DNA from: Opitutia bacterium
GTDB taxonomy: Bacteria; Verrucomicrobiota; Verrucomicrobiia; Opitutales; Opitutaceae
Reading direction: 5' to 3'
Length of the DNA: 43,627 nucleotides
Assembly: GCA_016199925.1 (NCBI GenBank)
Contig: JACQFT010000167.1
Location: 1-43,627 of the forward strand
Shown: positions 8,161 through 15,898 of the stretch, piece by piece
Layout of the letters: the number at the start of each line of letters is the position of its first letter
How positions within the stretch are numbered: position 1 is the first letter of the stretch
Made by a program: the position numbers and the translations under genes
The notes under the pieces: generated by a model
What the model was told of the DNA's origin: nothing
Databases searched by the model: none
Seen by the model: the letters and a program-made list of their open reading frames with translations, nothing else

Positions 8161-8565
8161 ATGCCCGGCTCCGCTCCCATCCCCGTCGTCTGCGCCGTTC
8201 TTGAGCGGAGCGACGGCCGCGTGCTGCTCGCCCGGCGGCCCGCGCACAAGCACCTCGCTCTGCAATGGGAATTCGCGGGCGGCAAGGTCGAGCCGGGCGA
8301 AGCCCCCGCCGCCGCGCTCCTCCGCGAGATTCGCGAGGAGCTCGGCTGCGCGATTGTTGTCGGGCGCGCCCTGCCGCGCTTCACGCACCGCTACGGCGAT
8401 GTCGTCATCGAGATGTTCCCCTTCGTTTGCCGGCTCGCGGAAAATTCGCCCGAGCCCCGCGCGCACGAACACGTCGCGCTCGCGTGGGTCGCGCCGGCCG
8501 AGTTGCCCGGCTACGATTTGGCGGCGGCCGATCGGCCGGTCGTCGCGGCCTATCGCGCGCAATAA
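8161..8565 (+). CDS. mutT: MutT-type Nudix hydrolase (8-oxo-dGTP diphosphatase-like)
   Basis: 134 residues. The Nudix box G-x5-E-x7-REIREELG spans res. 40-62 (GGKVEPGEAP, then AAALLREIREELG). The N-terminal IPVVCAVLERSDGRVLLARR and LQWEFAGGK are typical of the MutT/NUDT1-like clade, which cleans oxidised dGTP from the nucleotide pool. The length matches E. coli MutT (129 aa). The assignment to 8-oxo-dGTP is by family; other Nudix substrates are possible. It is divergent from the HDOD gene and followed by a repeat-containing gap. Confidence 0.88.
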   Translation: MPGSAPIPVVCAVLERSDGRVLLARRPAHKHLALQWEFAGGKVEPGEAPAAALLREIREELGCAIVVGRALPRFTHRYGDVVIEMFPFVCRLAENSPEPRAHEHVALAWVAPAELPGYDLAAADRPVVAAYRAQ

Positions 8566-8585
8566 ATCTCCGGACCGTGTTTGGT

Positions 8586-8645
8586 GGGGATGCGGCGCCC
8601 TCGCCGCGTTCCTTTCCGGGGCGTGGGCGCCCCGGCTCCAGTTTA
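8586..8645. repeat. short interspersed palindromic repeat, copy 2
   Basis: About 60 bp downstream of mutT: ggggatgcggcgccc, then ccgcg, then ccggggcgtgggcgccccgg and ctccag. It aligns nearly end to end with 23468-23526 inside the ABC-F gene (ggggacgcggcgccc, then gagggcgacccggctccaa) and shares its core with 5595-5620. Internal GGCGCC/GGGCGCCCC arms can pair. The remainder of the 8566-8701 gap shows nothing else. Confidence 0.7.
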
Positions 8646-8701
8646 CCCAACGCGCCACCTGCTGGTTTGACAGGCCCGCGTGCAGCCGCGAAGCCTTGCG
8701 C

Positions 8702-9121
8702 ATGAATCCCGGACCCCATGCACGCCGCGACCGCACCCGGCTCTTGATCTGGTGGATTGTCTGGGCGGCGCAGCTCTCCGCCTTGGTGGTGGTCGATCTG
8801 GTCCACGGTCGCGGCCCGTTGGCGCCGGGTGCCGCCGAGGAAAAAGTCCTCACCGGGCTCGTCGGTCTCGTGCCGCTGTTCATGAGCATCGTGATCCGCT
8901 GGCTGGTGCTGCCGCGGTATGGCGATCTTCTGCGCGCGCTGCCGATGTTCATCGTCGGCCTCGCGCTGGCGGAGGCGGGCGGCCTCCTCGGGATCTTCTT
9001 CGGCGGCCCGTATCGCGACGACCTGTTTCTCCTCGGTGTGCTCGGCCTCGCGCAATTCGTGCCGTTCTTTGCGAAGAAATTTCTGGAGCCGACCCCCACC
9101 GGCTACATCCCGAACAACTGA
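8702..9121 (+). CDS. small hydrophobic membrane protein
   Basis: 139 residues, starting MNPGPHARRDRTRLLIWWIV. About four hydrophobic helices can be seen: LLIWWIVWAAQLSALVVVDL (14-33), VLTGLVGLVPLFMSIVIRWL, LLRALPMFIVGLALAEAGGL and LFLLGVLGLAQFVPFFAKKF. The C-terminus is short and soluble (LEPTPTGYIPNN). I do not recognise a named family. The start has basic residues just before the first helix, which fits a positive-inside signal anchor. It is followed by the CHAD gene after 86 bp. Confidence 0.7.
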   Translation: MNPGPHARRDRTRLLIWWIVWAAQLSALVVVDLVHGRGPLAPGAAEEKVLTGLVGLVPLFMSIVIRWLVLPRYGDLLRALPMFIVGLALAEAGGLLGIFFGGPYRDDLFLLGVLGLAQFVPFFAKKFLEPTPTGYIPNN

Positions 9122-9207
9122 CCGCGCCGCTTCGCGGCCGCCCGGAAACTCGCCCGCGCCGTGCAATTAGGTTTCCCCTGCGGCCGGAAGCCGTCGAATA
9201 ATCCGCC

Positions 9208-10119
9208 GTGATGAAGCCATCGTCCTCTCCGCCGCGCCCGCTCCGACCCCGGCGGCGCAGCCGGCAGGCGGCCCATCTGGCCGGCACGCTGCAGGCGCTG
9301 TGGCACGCCTACCGGCAGGAGCACCGGCGTTGCCAGCGGCATTGCGGCCGGCGCTCGGTGCACGACCTGCGCGTCGCCACCCGGCGGCTGCTCGCGCACC
9401 TCGATCTGCTCGGCGTGCTGCTCGACGAAGCGGCGGTCACCAAGGCCCGCCGCCTGCTCAAGCGGCGGCTGGCGGCGTTCGCGGCACTGCGCGACGGACA
9501 GGTGCAGTTGGAACTGGTCGGCGCGCAGCTCCGGACGTTCCCCGAGCTGCGCCCGCTGCAAGTGGCGTTGGAAAAAAGCGAACGCAAGAGCATCGCCATC
9601 GCCGCCCAGGCGCTCGGGCACGACCGCAACGACAAGCTGCGGAAACAGCTCGCCGTGGTGACGAGCCGGCTCGCCGCGGCCTGTGCGCTGGCCGGCGCCG
9701 ACCGCCGCCACGGCGCGGCGATCGCGCGCGCAATGGCGGACCGGCTCAAGCAGGCCGCCCAGCGGCAGAGCGCCGCCGGCCAGGACCCCGACGCCATCCA
9801 CCGCACGCGCGTCGCGATGAAAAAATACCGTTACCTGCTCGAAGCCCTGCGCCCGCTGCTGCGGCGCGTCGAGGGGCGGCGCTACGAGCGGCTCGTCGAT
9901 TTTCAGAACGTGACCGGTGATCTCCACGATATCGCCGTGCTGCTCGCGCGGATCGAGTCCATGGTGGCGAAGGAAAAACTCGAGGCGTGGCGCACGCACC
10001 GCTTCCGCGAGACGCTCGTCCGCCGCCGTGCGACGCTGCTGAACAGCTACGGACAACTCGCCCGCGAACTTTTCGCCCAGCGCGCCGCGGCCCTGCAGTT
10101 CGAACTCCAACGGGCCTGA
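9208..10119 (+). CDS. CHAD domain protein
   Basis: 303 residues. The diagnostic CHAD motif is VHDLRVATRRLLAHLDLL (from res. 51), with a second half containing DAIHRTRVAMKKYRYLLEAL. The protein is highly basic and helical. CHAD domains bind inorganic polyphosphate through conserved histidine and arginine/lysine residues and are often targeted to polyphosphate granules. No CYTH/triphosphatase domain is fused, and no ppk gene is adjacent. Its stop is about 50 bp from the convergent oxidoreductase gene. Confidence 0.9.
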   Translation: MMKPSSSPPRPLRPRRRSRQAAHLAGTLQALWHAYRQEHRRCQRHCGRRSVHDLRVATRRLLAHLDLLGVLLDEAAVTKARRLLKRRLAAFAALRDGQVQLELVGAQLRTFPELRPLQVALEKSERKSIAIAAQALGHDRNDKLRKQLAVVTSRLAAACALAGADRRHGAAIARAMADRLKQAAQRQSAAGQDPDAIHRTRVAMKKYRYLLEALRPLLRRVEGRRYERLVDFQNVTGDLHDIAVLLARIESMVAKEKLEAWRTHRFRETLVRRRATLLNSYGQLARELFAQRAAALQFELQRA

Positions 10120-10172
10120 ATCGGACTACGCCCCGGCTGATCGCGCGGCGCATTGCCCGGGCCGGCGGCCCG

Positions 10173-11186
10173 CTATTCTCCGGTGCGGATGACGACTTTC
10201 CCGAAGTGGGCACCGGAGGCCAGATGGCGGAAAGCCGCCGGGGCTTCGGTGAGCGAAAACTCGCGGTCGATCACCGGCTTCAACCGGTGACGCTCCAGCG
10301 CGCGCAGCAGGTCGCGGAACATCGCGCGGGAGCCGACCCGGATTCCGTGCATCGTCGCGAGAGTGCGCATGAATTCGATCGTGTCCAACTCCAGCGCGGT
10401 GCCGCTGAGGAATCCGATGACGGCGATCCGGCCGCCGAGCCGCACCGCGCGCAACGCCTCGGTGAAGGTGGCCGGGCCGCCGATGTCGAGCACGAGGTCG
10501 ACGCCGGCGCCGTTCGTCAGCTTGCGCACCCGGCGCGACCACGCCGGCACCGTGCGGTAGTTGATCGTTTCGTCGGCGCCGAGCGTGCGGGCGCGGGCGA
10601 GTTTCTCGTCGCTGCTCGAGATGATGATCGTGCGCAGGCCGGCGGCGTGCGCCAGTTGCAGGGCGAAGAGCGAGACGCCGCCGGTGCCCTCGAGCAGCAC
10701 GGTCGAGCCGGGCGCGACATCCCCGTGGATGAACAGCGCGTTCCACGCCGTGAGCGCGGCGATGGGCAACGTGGCGCCTTCCTCGAAGGTCAGGTGCGCC
10801 GGCAGCGGCACGAGACCGTGCTCGGGCAGAACCGAGTATTCGGTCAGCACGCCCGGGAGCGGCGCGCCGAGCGAGAGGCGCGTGTTTTCCGGCGTCGGAG
10901 CGCCGTCGAGCCACGATTGGATGTAGTGGCCGATGACCCGGTCGCCGGGTTTCCACGCCGTGACGCCGGCGCCGACCGCGGTGATTTCGCCGGCTCCGTC
11001 GGAGAGCGGCGTGAAGGGCAGCGGGAGCTGAGGAATGTAGGAACCGTCGACGATGATGAGATCGCGGTAGTTCAGCGACTGCGCGCGCCAGCGCACGAGC
11101 ACTTCGCCCGGGCCGGGTGCCGGGACGGGGCGTTCGACGAGTTCCAGAGCGTCGATGCCGAAGCGGGTGATTTGCCAGGTTTTCAT
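10173..11186 (-). CDS. zinc-independent MDR-family NAD(P)-dependent oxidoreductase
   Basis: 337 residues of the medium-chain dehydrogenase/reductase superfamily. The N-terminal GroES-like domain contains LNYRDLIIVDGSY and DGAGEITAVGAGVTAWKPGD. The cofactor domain shows LPIAALTAWNALF, VLLEGTGGVSLFALQLAHAA and GADETINYR. The catalytic zinc cysteine of alcohol dehydrogenases is missing at the usual N-terminal site (NYRD in place of xxCHSD), and there is no four-cysteine structural zinc lobe. The protein therefore fits the quinone/enone reductase-like branch. Substrate unknown. About 250 bp upstream hold no further recognised gene. Confidence 0.88.
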   Translation of the reverse strand: MKTWQITRFGIDALELVERPVPAPGPGEVLVRWRAQSLNYRDLIIVDGSYIPQLPLPFTPLSDGAGEITAVGAGVTAWKPGDRVIGHYIQSWLDGAPTPENTRLSLGAPLPGVLTEYSVLPEHGLVPLPAHLTFEEGATLPIAALTAWNALFIHGDVAPGSTVLLEGTGGVSLFALQLAHAAGLRTIIISSSDEKLARARTLGADETINYRTVPAWSRRVRKLTNGAGVDLVLDIGGPATFTEALRAVRLGGRIAVIGFLSGTALELDTIEFMRTLATMHGIRVGSRAMFRDLLRALERHRLKPVIDREFSLTEAPAAFRHLASGAHFGKVVIRTGE

Positions 11187-11435
11187 AAGCGGGGGTCAGC
11201 GGAGGTTCGGGCCGAGACGAGCGACGACGGGGTGGGAACGGCTGGGTCGCTCGGCGAGCGTGGCGGGGTGGGAACTGCTCATGGCTCGGTTCTTCGGTTC
11301 GCGGTTTGGGTTGCGTCCGAAACCTAGCCGGATGGGCGCGAAATTCCACCGGCCGGCGTCATTTTTGCCCTGTGCCGGCCGGGTTCCTGTCGCGGTGTGT
11401 CGGCCGCGCCGCCGCGCGAGGCGGCCGGGCGCCGG

Positions 11436-11909
11436 TCAGCCCAACGTCAGCCTGCCGGTGTCCGCGAGGCGTTCGATGAAAATCCAGCAGCGGCGCGCGC
11501 GGGCCTCGGGGCTGCGCGCCTGCTCGATGTAGCGCACGATCTGCCGGCGGAGCGCGACGGTGTGCGCGGCCCAGCGCGCGGCGAGTTGCGGCCGGGCGAG
11601 AAAGGCTTTCCGCATCTCTTCCGGCAGGTCCGGCTCGCGCGTGGCGGTGTCGGGTTCGAGGGTGAAGGAAATTTCGTCGCCCGCGTCGACGCCGGCCGCG
11701 CGCAGCAGCTCGACCTTGAACGCGAGTTTGTAGCAGCCGCGCTTGCCGGGCAGCAGTGTCACGCGGTCGAGGTCGCCGTTGAAACGCAGGAGCGCGTTGA
11801 CGCCGGTCTTCTCGGCGGGCGGAAGGCGCAGCGCCGCGACGGCGCGCTTCGGCACATCGACCCAGCGAATCTGGGTGACGCGATAGAGGCGGCGGCGGAG
11901 TTCAACCAT
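11436..11909 (-). CDS. YdeI/DUF1905-type protein
   Basis: 157 residues. The N-terminal part (IRWVDVPKRAVAALRLPP, GVNALLRFNGDLDRVTLLP, YKLAFKVELLRAAGVDAGDE) is the DUF1905 beta-barrel-like fold. The C-terminal part (LPEEMRKAFLARPQLAARW with RRQIVRYIEQARSPEARARR) is the YdeI/OmpD-associated helical domain. Family function is poorly defined; relatives are linked to antimicrobial resistance. It overlaps the TfoX-like gene by 8 bp and is the last gene of the HxlR operon. Confidence 0.82.
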   Translation of the reverse strand: MVELRRRLYRVTQIRWVDVPKRAVAALRLPPAEKTGVNALLRFNGDLDRVTLLPGKRGCYKLAFKVELLRAAGVDAGDEISFTLEPDTATREPDLPEEMRKAFLARPQLAARWAAHTVALRRQIVRYIEQARSPEARARRCWIFIERLADTGRLTLG

Positions 11910-12261
11910 GACGGGCCCGGCGGGCCGAGCGGGCCTCCGGGTTGAAGGCGAGAGCGAGGTCCAGCCAGGAGCCGAGCTGGCGGGCAGTGCGCAGGCTCGC
12001 CGCGTCGACGAAGACGAAACCTTTCATCGGGCGGCCGGTGAAATTCATCGGCCGGCAGCCGGCCCGCTTGAGCGCGGCGGCCTCGGCGTCGGGGCCGATG
12101 CGGGCCATCAGGCGGTGCGATTCGACGCCGACGCACATCTTGCCGCGCACCATGAAGACGACGCCGCCCATCATGCGCCTAGTTTCCGTCGGGATTTTCT
12201 TCGCGGCGAAATGGCGGGAGACGCGGTCGGCGAGGGCAGAGAGGGCAGGGGCGGGGGGCAT
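11902..12261 (-). CDS. TfoX N-terminal domain protein
   Basis: 119 residues with the TfoX_N core: FAAKKIPTETRRMMGGVVFM, VRGKMCVGVESHRLMARIG and GRPMKGFVFVDAASL. Only the N-terminal domain of Sxy/TfoX is present; the C-terminal helix-hairpin-helix domain is absent, so it is not a competence regulator in the E. coli sense. Such stand-alone proteins commonly sit beside YdeI, SRPBCC and YciI genes. The start MPPAPALSALADRV lies 4 bp from the hxlR stop; its 3' end overlaps the next gene. Confidence 0.85.
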   Translation of the reverse strand: MPPAPALSALADRVSRHFAAKKIPTETRRMMGGVVFMVRGKMCVGVESHRLMARIGPDAEAAALKRAGCRPMNFTGRPMKGFVFVDAASLRTARQLGSWLDLALAFNPEARSARRARHG

Positions 12262-12265
12262 GGGA

Positions 12266-12724
12266 TCAGCGGCAGGCGGGGGGCGGCAGCGGTTTACCGG
12301 CGGCCTTCAGCTCGGCGAGAAGGTGCGCGCGCAGTTCGCGGATAAACTTCGCGCGGTCCTTGACGATGGGGTCGAGCTTGCCCGGCGGGACGTCGAGGCC
12401 GGGCAGGTATTTCACGCTCCAAAGAATCAGCTCGATCATGGCCGGGAGAAGATCGAGGCCCATTTCCGTGATGCGATAGACGTATTTCTTCCCGTCGGTC
12501 GCATGGTCGAACCGGGCGACGAGGCCGGCGCAGCACAACCGCCCGAGCCGGTCGGTGAGGATGTTGGTGGCGATGCCTTCGCCGGCGGCGATGAACTCGC
12601 CGAACTCCCGCCGGCCGACGAAAACCAGGTCGCGCACCACGAGGAGCGTCCAGCGGTCGCCGAGCACGTCGAGCGCGCCGGCGACCGGGCAGCCCGAGCG
12701 GGCGGGAATTTTTTTGGACGGCAT
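12266..12724 (-). CDS. HxlR family transcriptional regulator
   Basis: 152 residues. The winged helix-turn-helix of the HxlR/MarR-like family is clear: GCPVAGALDVLGDRWTLLVV, RDLVFVGRREFGEFI, GIATNILTDRLGRL and KKYVYRITEMGLDLLP. A cysteine sits in the family-typical N-terminal position (C12 in SGCPVAG), which in some HxlR proteins senses electrophiles or oxidants. It is first in a three-gene operon with TfoX_N and YdeI genes and is divergent from the NTF2-like gene at 12816, so the shared intergenic region is its probable operator. Confidence 0.92.
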   Translation of the reverse strand: MPSKKIPARSGCPVAGALDVLGDRWTLLVVRDLVFVGRREFGEFIAAGEGIATNILTDRLGRLCCAGLVARFDHATDGKKYVYRITEMGLDLLPAMIELILWSVKYLPGLDVPPGKLDPIVKDRAKFIRELRAHLLAELKAAGKPLPPPACR

Positions 12725-12745
12725 GGGGGCCAGCGTGAGAAATGT

Positions 12746-12800
12746 CTTGCGAAAGGCAAGCGAAGCTTGTTTGTCTTGTCTTGCAAACTACAAGTAAACT
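12746..12800. promoter_or_regulatory. inverted repeats and possible promoter in the hxlR divergent region
   Basis: CTTGC (12746-12750) and GCAAG (12756-12760) form a 5-bp dyad with a GAAAG spacer. A second looser dyad is CTTGTTTG (12766-12773) with CAAACTACAAG (12784-12794). A plus-strand TTGTCT (12771-12776), 18 bp, TAAACT (12795-12800) pair could drive the NTF2-like gene and would overlap the second dyad. An HxlR site here is a reasonable guess, not demonstrated. Confidence 0.35.
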
Positions 12801-12815
12801 CCGACCCCCGCCGCC

Positions 12816-13157
12816 ATGACCCCATCCGAGACTCTGAGAAAATTCTACACCACCCTCGAACAAAACGACGCCGAGGCCTCCCGCCGGCTGTTGCACCCCG
12901 ACTTTCGCTTTCGGGGCCCGATGCTGCAGACCGACGGGGCCGAGCAATTCCTCGCCGCGATCAAGGAGATGGCGATGCAGTCCCGGTTCAAGGACATCGA
13001 CATGATCGAGCGCTGCGAAACCATCGTGAGCTTTTTCACCTGCGAGATTCTCGCGCCGTTCACCGGCTCGTTCCGGATGGCCGAGCGGGCCGTGATCCGG
13101 GAAGGCCGGCTGGTCTCCTCGGAGTTGATCTACGACACTGGCCCGTTCCCCAAATGA
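12816..13157 (+). CDS. NTF2-like / SnoaL-like protein
   Basis: 113 residues with the cone-shaped NTF2 fold pattern: ETLRKFYTTLEQNDAEASRR, LLHPDFRFRGPMLQTDGAE, FLAAIKEM and a closing strand pair (FRMAERAVIREGRLVSSEL). The family includes ketosteroid isomerase-like enzymes and many uncharacterised binding proteins. No catalytic assignment is possible from sequence alone. It faces hxlR and may be its target. The membrane gene at 13192 follows after 34 bp. Confidence 0.8.
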   Translation: MTPSETLRKFYTTLEQNDAEASRRLLHPDFRFRGPMLQTDGAEQFLAAIKEMAMQSRFKDIDMIERCETIVSFFTCEILAPFTGSFRMAERAVIREGRLVSSELIYDTGPFPK

Positions 13158-13191
13158 ATCGCGCGGCCCCAACTTTCCACCCTTTTCCGCC

Positions 13192-13611
13192 ATGAAACGA
13201 ATCCTCCTCGGCACGCTCCTCTACACGGTCGCCACCTTCGCCACGCAGGCGACCTCGCATTTCGGCATCAACCGGGCGCATTATGCGGCGGTCGGCTTCC
13301 TGCGGCCGGAGCCGATTTTCGCGCTGGGCTTCGCCTCGATGCTGCTGCAAGGCGCGGTCCTCACCCATCTCTACGGCCGCTACACCCGGGAGAACTCCGG
13401 CTGGCGACAGGGTTGGAAGTTCGCGTTGCTGGCCGGGACGTTGATCGTCAGCTACGAGGCCCTGGCGGAGCCGGCCAAATATCCGGTGCCGTCGGTCGTC
13501 TCGTGGATGCTGGTCGAGGCGGCGGCGGGTTTTGTGCAGTTCAGTCTGTTCGGCCTCGCGCTCGGCTGGGCGCTGCGCCGCCCGGAGCACGCCCTGCCGG
13601 CGGCCAGTTGA
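13192..13611 (+). CDS. small four-helix membrane protein
   Basis: 139 residues, start MKRILLGTLLYTVATFATQA. Hydrophobic helices lie at about 3-20, 45-62 (IFALGFASMLLQGAVLTHL), 78-95 (FALLAGTLIVSYEALAE) and 105-128 (SWMLVEAAAGFVQFSLFGLA). It contains SHFGINRAHYA between helices 1 and 2. Proteins of this look often accompany SRPBCC and NTF2-like genes. No function assigned. It is probably cotranscribed with the NTF2-like gene. Confidence 0.75.
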   Translation: MKRILLGTLLYTVATFATQATSHFGINRAHYAAVGFLRPEPIFALGFASMLLQGAVLTHLYGRYTRENSGWRQGWKFALLAGTLIVSYEALAEPAKYPVPSVVSWMLVEAAAGFVQFSLFGLALGWALRRPEHALPAAS

Positions 13612-13628
13612 CCGAGGTCGGATGCGTC

Positions 13629-14100
13629 ATGTTGCTCTCAGGAAAAAGAACGCTCGTCTTTGGGTCCGGCGGATTTGTTGGCCGCGCCGTGGCGCGCGCC
13701 TTCGCCCAAGAGGGCGCGCACGTGCTTTTATCCGGCCGGCGACTGGCGACAGTCGAGCCGAGCGCCGCAGCGCTTCGGGAGATGGGCGGCCGGGCGGAGG
13801 CCGCGGAAGTGGACGCGGGCGACGAGGCGGCGACCGAAAATTATGTCGCGCGCCTGGCAGCGGCGGGCGGGGTCGATGTGTTTTTCAACGCCATCGGGCT
13901 CCCCGCCGGGGTGAAGTCGCCGGGTTTGTCAAGCCGAGCGTCGAGGCCACGGCGGCGGATTTGATGGAATACGCGAACGTCGTCGTGCGTTCGCAACTCA
14001 TGACCGCGCGCGCGGCGGCGCGCTGGATGCTGCCCCGCCGGTCGGGAGTGATCGTTTTCCTGACGGCGACGCCGGCGCGCGGAGTGAACCCGAGCGCGCC
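13629..14100 (+). pseudogene. short-chain dehydrogenase/reductase remnant, frameshifted and 3'-truncated
   Basis: Begins MLLSGKRTLVFGSGGFVGRA with a Rossmann loop (GSGGFVG) and continues through GAHVLLSGRRLATVE and VDVFFNAIGLPAG. After about codon 96 the frame is lost. The homology resumes in another frame as VKPSVEATAADLMEYANVVV, SQLMTARAAARWMLPRRSGV and IVFLTATPARG. The region that should carry the catalytic Tyr-x3-Lys and the C-terminal third is missing, and the sequence ends at the convergent SRPBCC gene. One frameshift plus loss of the 3' end makes it a pseudogene. A sequencing error could explain the frameshift but not the missing end. Confidence 0.75.
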
Positions 14101-14102
14101 CC

Positions 14103-14642
14103 TCAGGTTTTGGCTTCCTTTTCGACGATGGTCTTGAGCTCCGCGAGGCCCCGCTCGAACGCGCCGCCAACCATCTTCTCCATGCTCACGAAAAGGCACA
14201 TGACCTTGGCGAGATACGCCTTCTCCCCCTCCATGCTCCAGGTGACCAGCGTTTGATTTCCCTGCGCCTGCAAGGTGATCGCCATGTCGCCCGCCCCGGC
14301 CATGGGCCTGACAAAGACGAGCCGGTAGCGGACGAGCTCGTTGGGCCGGCTCTCGACGATGGTCATGGTGCCCTCGCCGGTCTGACCCGTGCTCGACCAT
14401 TTCAAAACGGAACCAACTCCGGTGGCCGGACCTTCATACACGTAGGTGGCCGCGGGGTCGGATTTGCCAAACGGATTCCAAGTTTGGTATTTGCGCAGAT
14501 CGTTCGTCTGGGCGAAGACGCGGGCGGGCGGGGCGGCAAGGGTGGCGCTGCGCACGGCGCGGTAGGTGGAGGACTGGAAGGCCGCCACGAGGGCGAGCAC
14601 GGCGAGGAGGATCGCGAGGGCGAGGAGGATTTTGATGAGCAT
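14103..14642 (-). CDS. SRPBCC family (polyketide cyclase-like) protein with membrane anchor
   Basis: 179 residues. An N-terminal hydrophobic helix (MLIKILLALAILLAVLALVA) anchors a START/SRPBCC domain: APPARVFAQTNDLRKYQTWN, DPAATYVYEGPATGVGSVLK, GTMTIVESRPNELVRYRLVF and a C-terminal helix (VMCLFVSMEKMVGGAFERGL). This matches the 'SRPBCC family, polyketide cyclase' group that binds hydrophobic ligands; ligand unknown. The 3' end abuts the SDR remnant, so a deletion junction probably lies at about 14100. Confidence 0.85.
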   Translation of the reverse strand: MLIKILLALAILLAVLALVAAFQSSTYRAVRSATLAAPPARVFAQTNDLRKYQTWNPFGKSDPAATYVYEGPATGVGSVLKWSSTGQTGEGTMTIVESRPNELVRYRLVFVRPMAGAGDMAITLQAQGNQTLVTWSMEGEKAYLAKVMCLFVSMEKMVGGAFERGLAELKTIVEKEAKT

Positions 14643-14744
14643 GGGATACCTGTGGGGGTTGATGAGGTTGGTTGCAGAATCGACGCAGGACGAAGCGGGA
14701 TATTTGGCCGGAGTCAGGCCGGATCGAAGCGGGAAGTTGGAATC

Positions 14745-15041
14745 TCAACAATGTCCCACCGGCATGATTTCCTGAACCACGTTGCTGGCGATGACGGGGC
14801 AACCTTTCGCGATGCTTTCCGCCTCTTTCAGGTTTTTCGCCTTGAAGATAATGTAGCCGGTGGCCGCTCCCATGTCGCGGGACAACTTCTTGGTTCCGGC
14901 AGGAGTGATTGCTCTCCCGGTTCCGAGGCCTTCTTGCGCGACGATCTTGTCTGCGATCGAGGCGAACCACCGGCCCCACGCTTTCATGATCTTCGGAGTG
15001 GGTTTCTGGTAGCCGTAGGATAGGAAGAGGAATTTTTTCAT
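14745..15041 (-). CDS. YciI-like (DGPF domain) protein
   Basis: 98 residues: KKFLFLSYGYQKPTPKIMKA, WGRWFASIADKIV, TPAGTKKLSRDMGAATGYII and FKAKNLKEAESIAKGCPV. This is the ferredoxin-like YciI/YCII fold, related to muconolactone isomerase. The usual DG(P)F signature is not clear, so it belongs to a divergent branch. It lies 15 bp downstream of the AHSA1-type gene on the same strand and is likely the last gene of the ArsR-AHSA1-YciI operon. Confidence 0.8.
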   Translation of the reverse strand: MKKFLFLSYGYQKPTPKIMKAWGRWFASIADKIVAQEGLGTGRAITPAGTKKLSRDMGAATGYIIFKAKNLKEAESIAKGCPVIASNVVQEIMPVGHC

Positions 15042-15056
15042 GGGTGGACCGGTTTG

Positions 15057-15527
15057 TTAGTCGGATTGCTGGGTGTGGCCCGCCAAATAGCGGGACAGTT
15101 GTTCCAACGTGCCCCACCAGTTCTTCTCGTGACACTGGCACATGGGTTCATCGGGAAACAGGGTATGCCGAAGCTCCACTTCGGTGGAGTCCGGCTGCAG
15201 ACTCCTGAACCACACGGAGACCATCGTGTCCTTGTCGGCATCCGGGTGCGGCGCATAGGGCCGCCAAGTGAAGATGATCAAACGCTCCGGTTCCAGCGTG
15301 AGAAATTTCCCCCGCACCGGGAAAATCCCGACACCATGTTCATAACGGAAATGATATTCACCGCCGACGCGCAGATCGAAGCTGACCACCGTGAGGCTGA
15401 CTTCTTCGCCGGGCTTCAACCACGCCGCCACGTGCTCCGGTTGGGTCCAGGCCCGATAGACCCGCGATAACGGGTGCGGGAAAGTGCGCTTGATGACGGC
15501 TTCGTAGGTCGGGGGCGGCGGCTTCAT
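15057..15527 (-). CDS. SRPBCC / AHSA1 (activator of Hsp90 homolog 1-like) family protein
   Basis: 156 residues. It starts MKPPPPTYEAVIKRTFPHPL, then SRVYRAWTQPEHVAAWLKPG, DLRVGGEYHFRYE and PERLIIFTWRPYAP, ending LEQLSRYLAGHTQQ. This is the typical AHSA1 domain of the START superfamily. Its ATG overlaps the ArsR stop by 4 bp, a very common ArsR-AHSA1 pair in which the regulator controls the coupled gene. Ligand unknown. Confidence 0.9.
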   Translation of the reverse strand: MKPPPPTYEAVIKRTFPHPLSRVYRAWTQPEHVAAWLKPGEEVSLTVVSFDLRVGGEYHFRYEHGVGIFPVRGKFLTLEPERLIIFTWRPYAPHPDADKDTMVSVWFRSLQPDSTEVELRHTLFPDEPMCQCHEKNWWGTLEQLSRYLAGHTQQSD

Positions 15528-15898
15528 GATTTCTTGGAGCGGGGTTTGGCGGTTAGCCGACGCTTCTCGGCTGCGGCCATCGTGTCCAAATAGCCCGCGA
15601 GCTGGTCGAACTGCCTCTCCCAAAGCTGACGATACCGGACGATAAAGGAGGCGGCCTCCACCAAGGGCGCGGCATTCAACCGGAGACGGTGCACCCGGCC
15701 TTCCACGCTCCGCTCGACGAGCCCTGCGCGCTCCAGGCTCCGCACGTGCTTCGACACCACGTTGAGCGACGCGGGAAATTCTTCCGCCAGTTCTGTCACG
15801 CAGCACGCACCTTCCTCCAACAACTGGAGAATGCGGCGACGCGTGGGATGTGCGAGCGCCGCAAACGTGAAATCGACTCCTGATGGATATTGATCCAT
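15524..15898 (-). CDS. ArsR family transcriptional regulator
   Basis: 124 residues from MDQYPSGVDFTFAALAHPTR; an ATG 36 bp upstream is less likely. The winged helix is clear: RRRILQLLEEGACCVTELAE, FPASLNVVSKHVRSLERAGL and VERSVEGRVHRLRL. The two adjacent cysteines in GACCVTEL sit in the alpha3 region used for metals in classic ArsR proteins, but the CVC motif itself is not present. The AHSA1-linked subgroup is generally not metal-responsive. It is first gene of the operon running down to 14745. Confidence 0.9.
   Translation of the reverse strand: MDQYPSGVDFTFAALAHPTRRRILQLLEEGACCVTELAEEFPASLNVVSKHVRSLERAGLVERSVEGRVHRLRLNAAPLVEAASFIVRYRQLWERQFDQLAGYLDTMAAAEKRRLTAKPRSKKS

Noticed and set aside
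10120-10172. Terminator between the CHAD and oxidoreductase genes
   Set aside because: A cgggccggcggcccg stem is present but there is no T run on either strand.
11196-11282. 28-codon minus-strand frame upstream of the oxidoreductase (MSSSHPATLAERPSR...)
   Set aside because: Arg/Ser/Pro-rich with no ribosome-binding site and no hydrophobic or known motif; probably chance.
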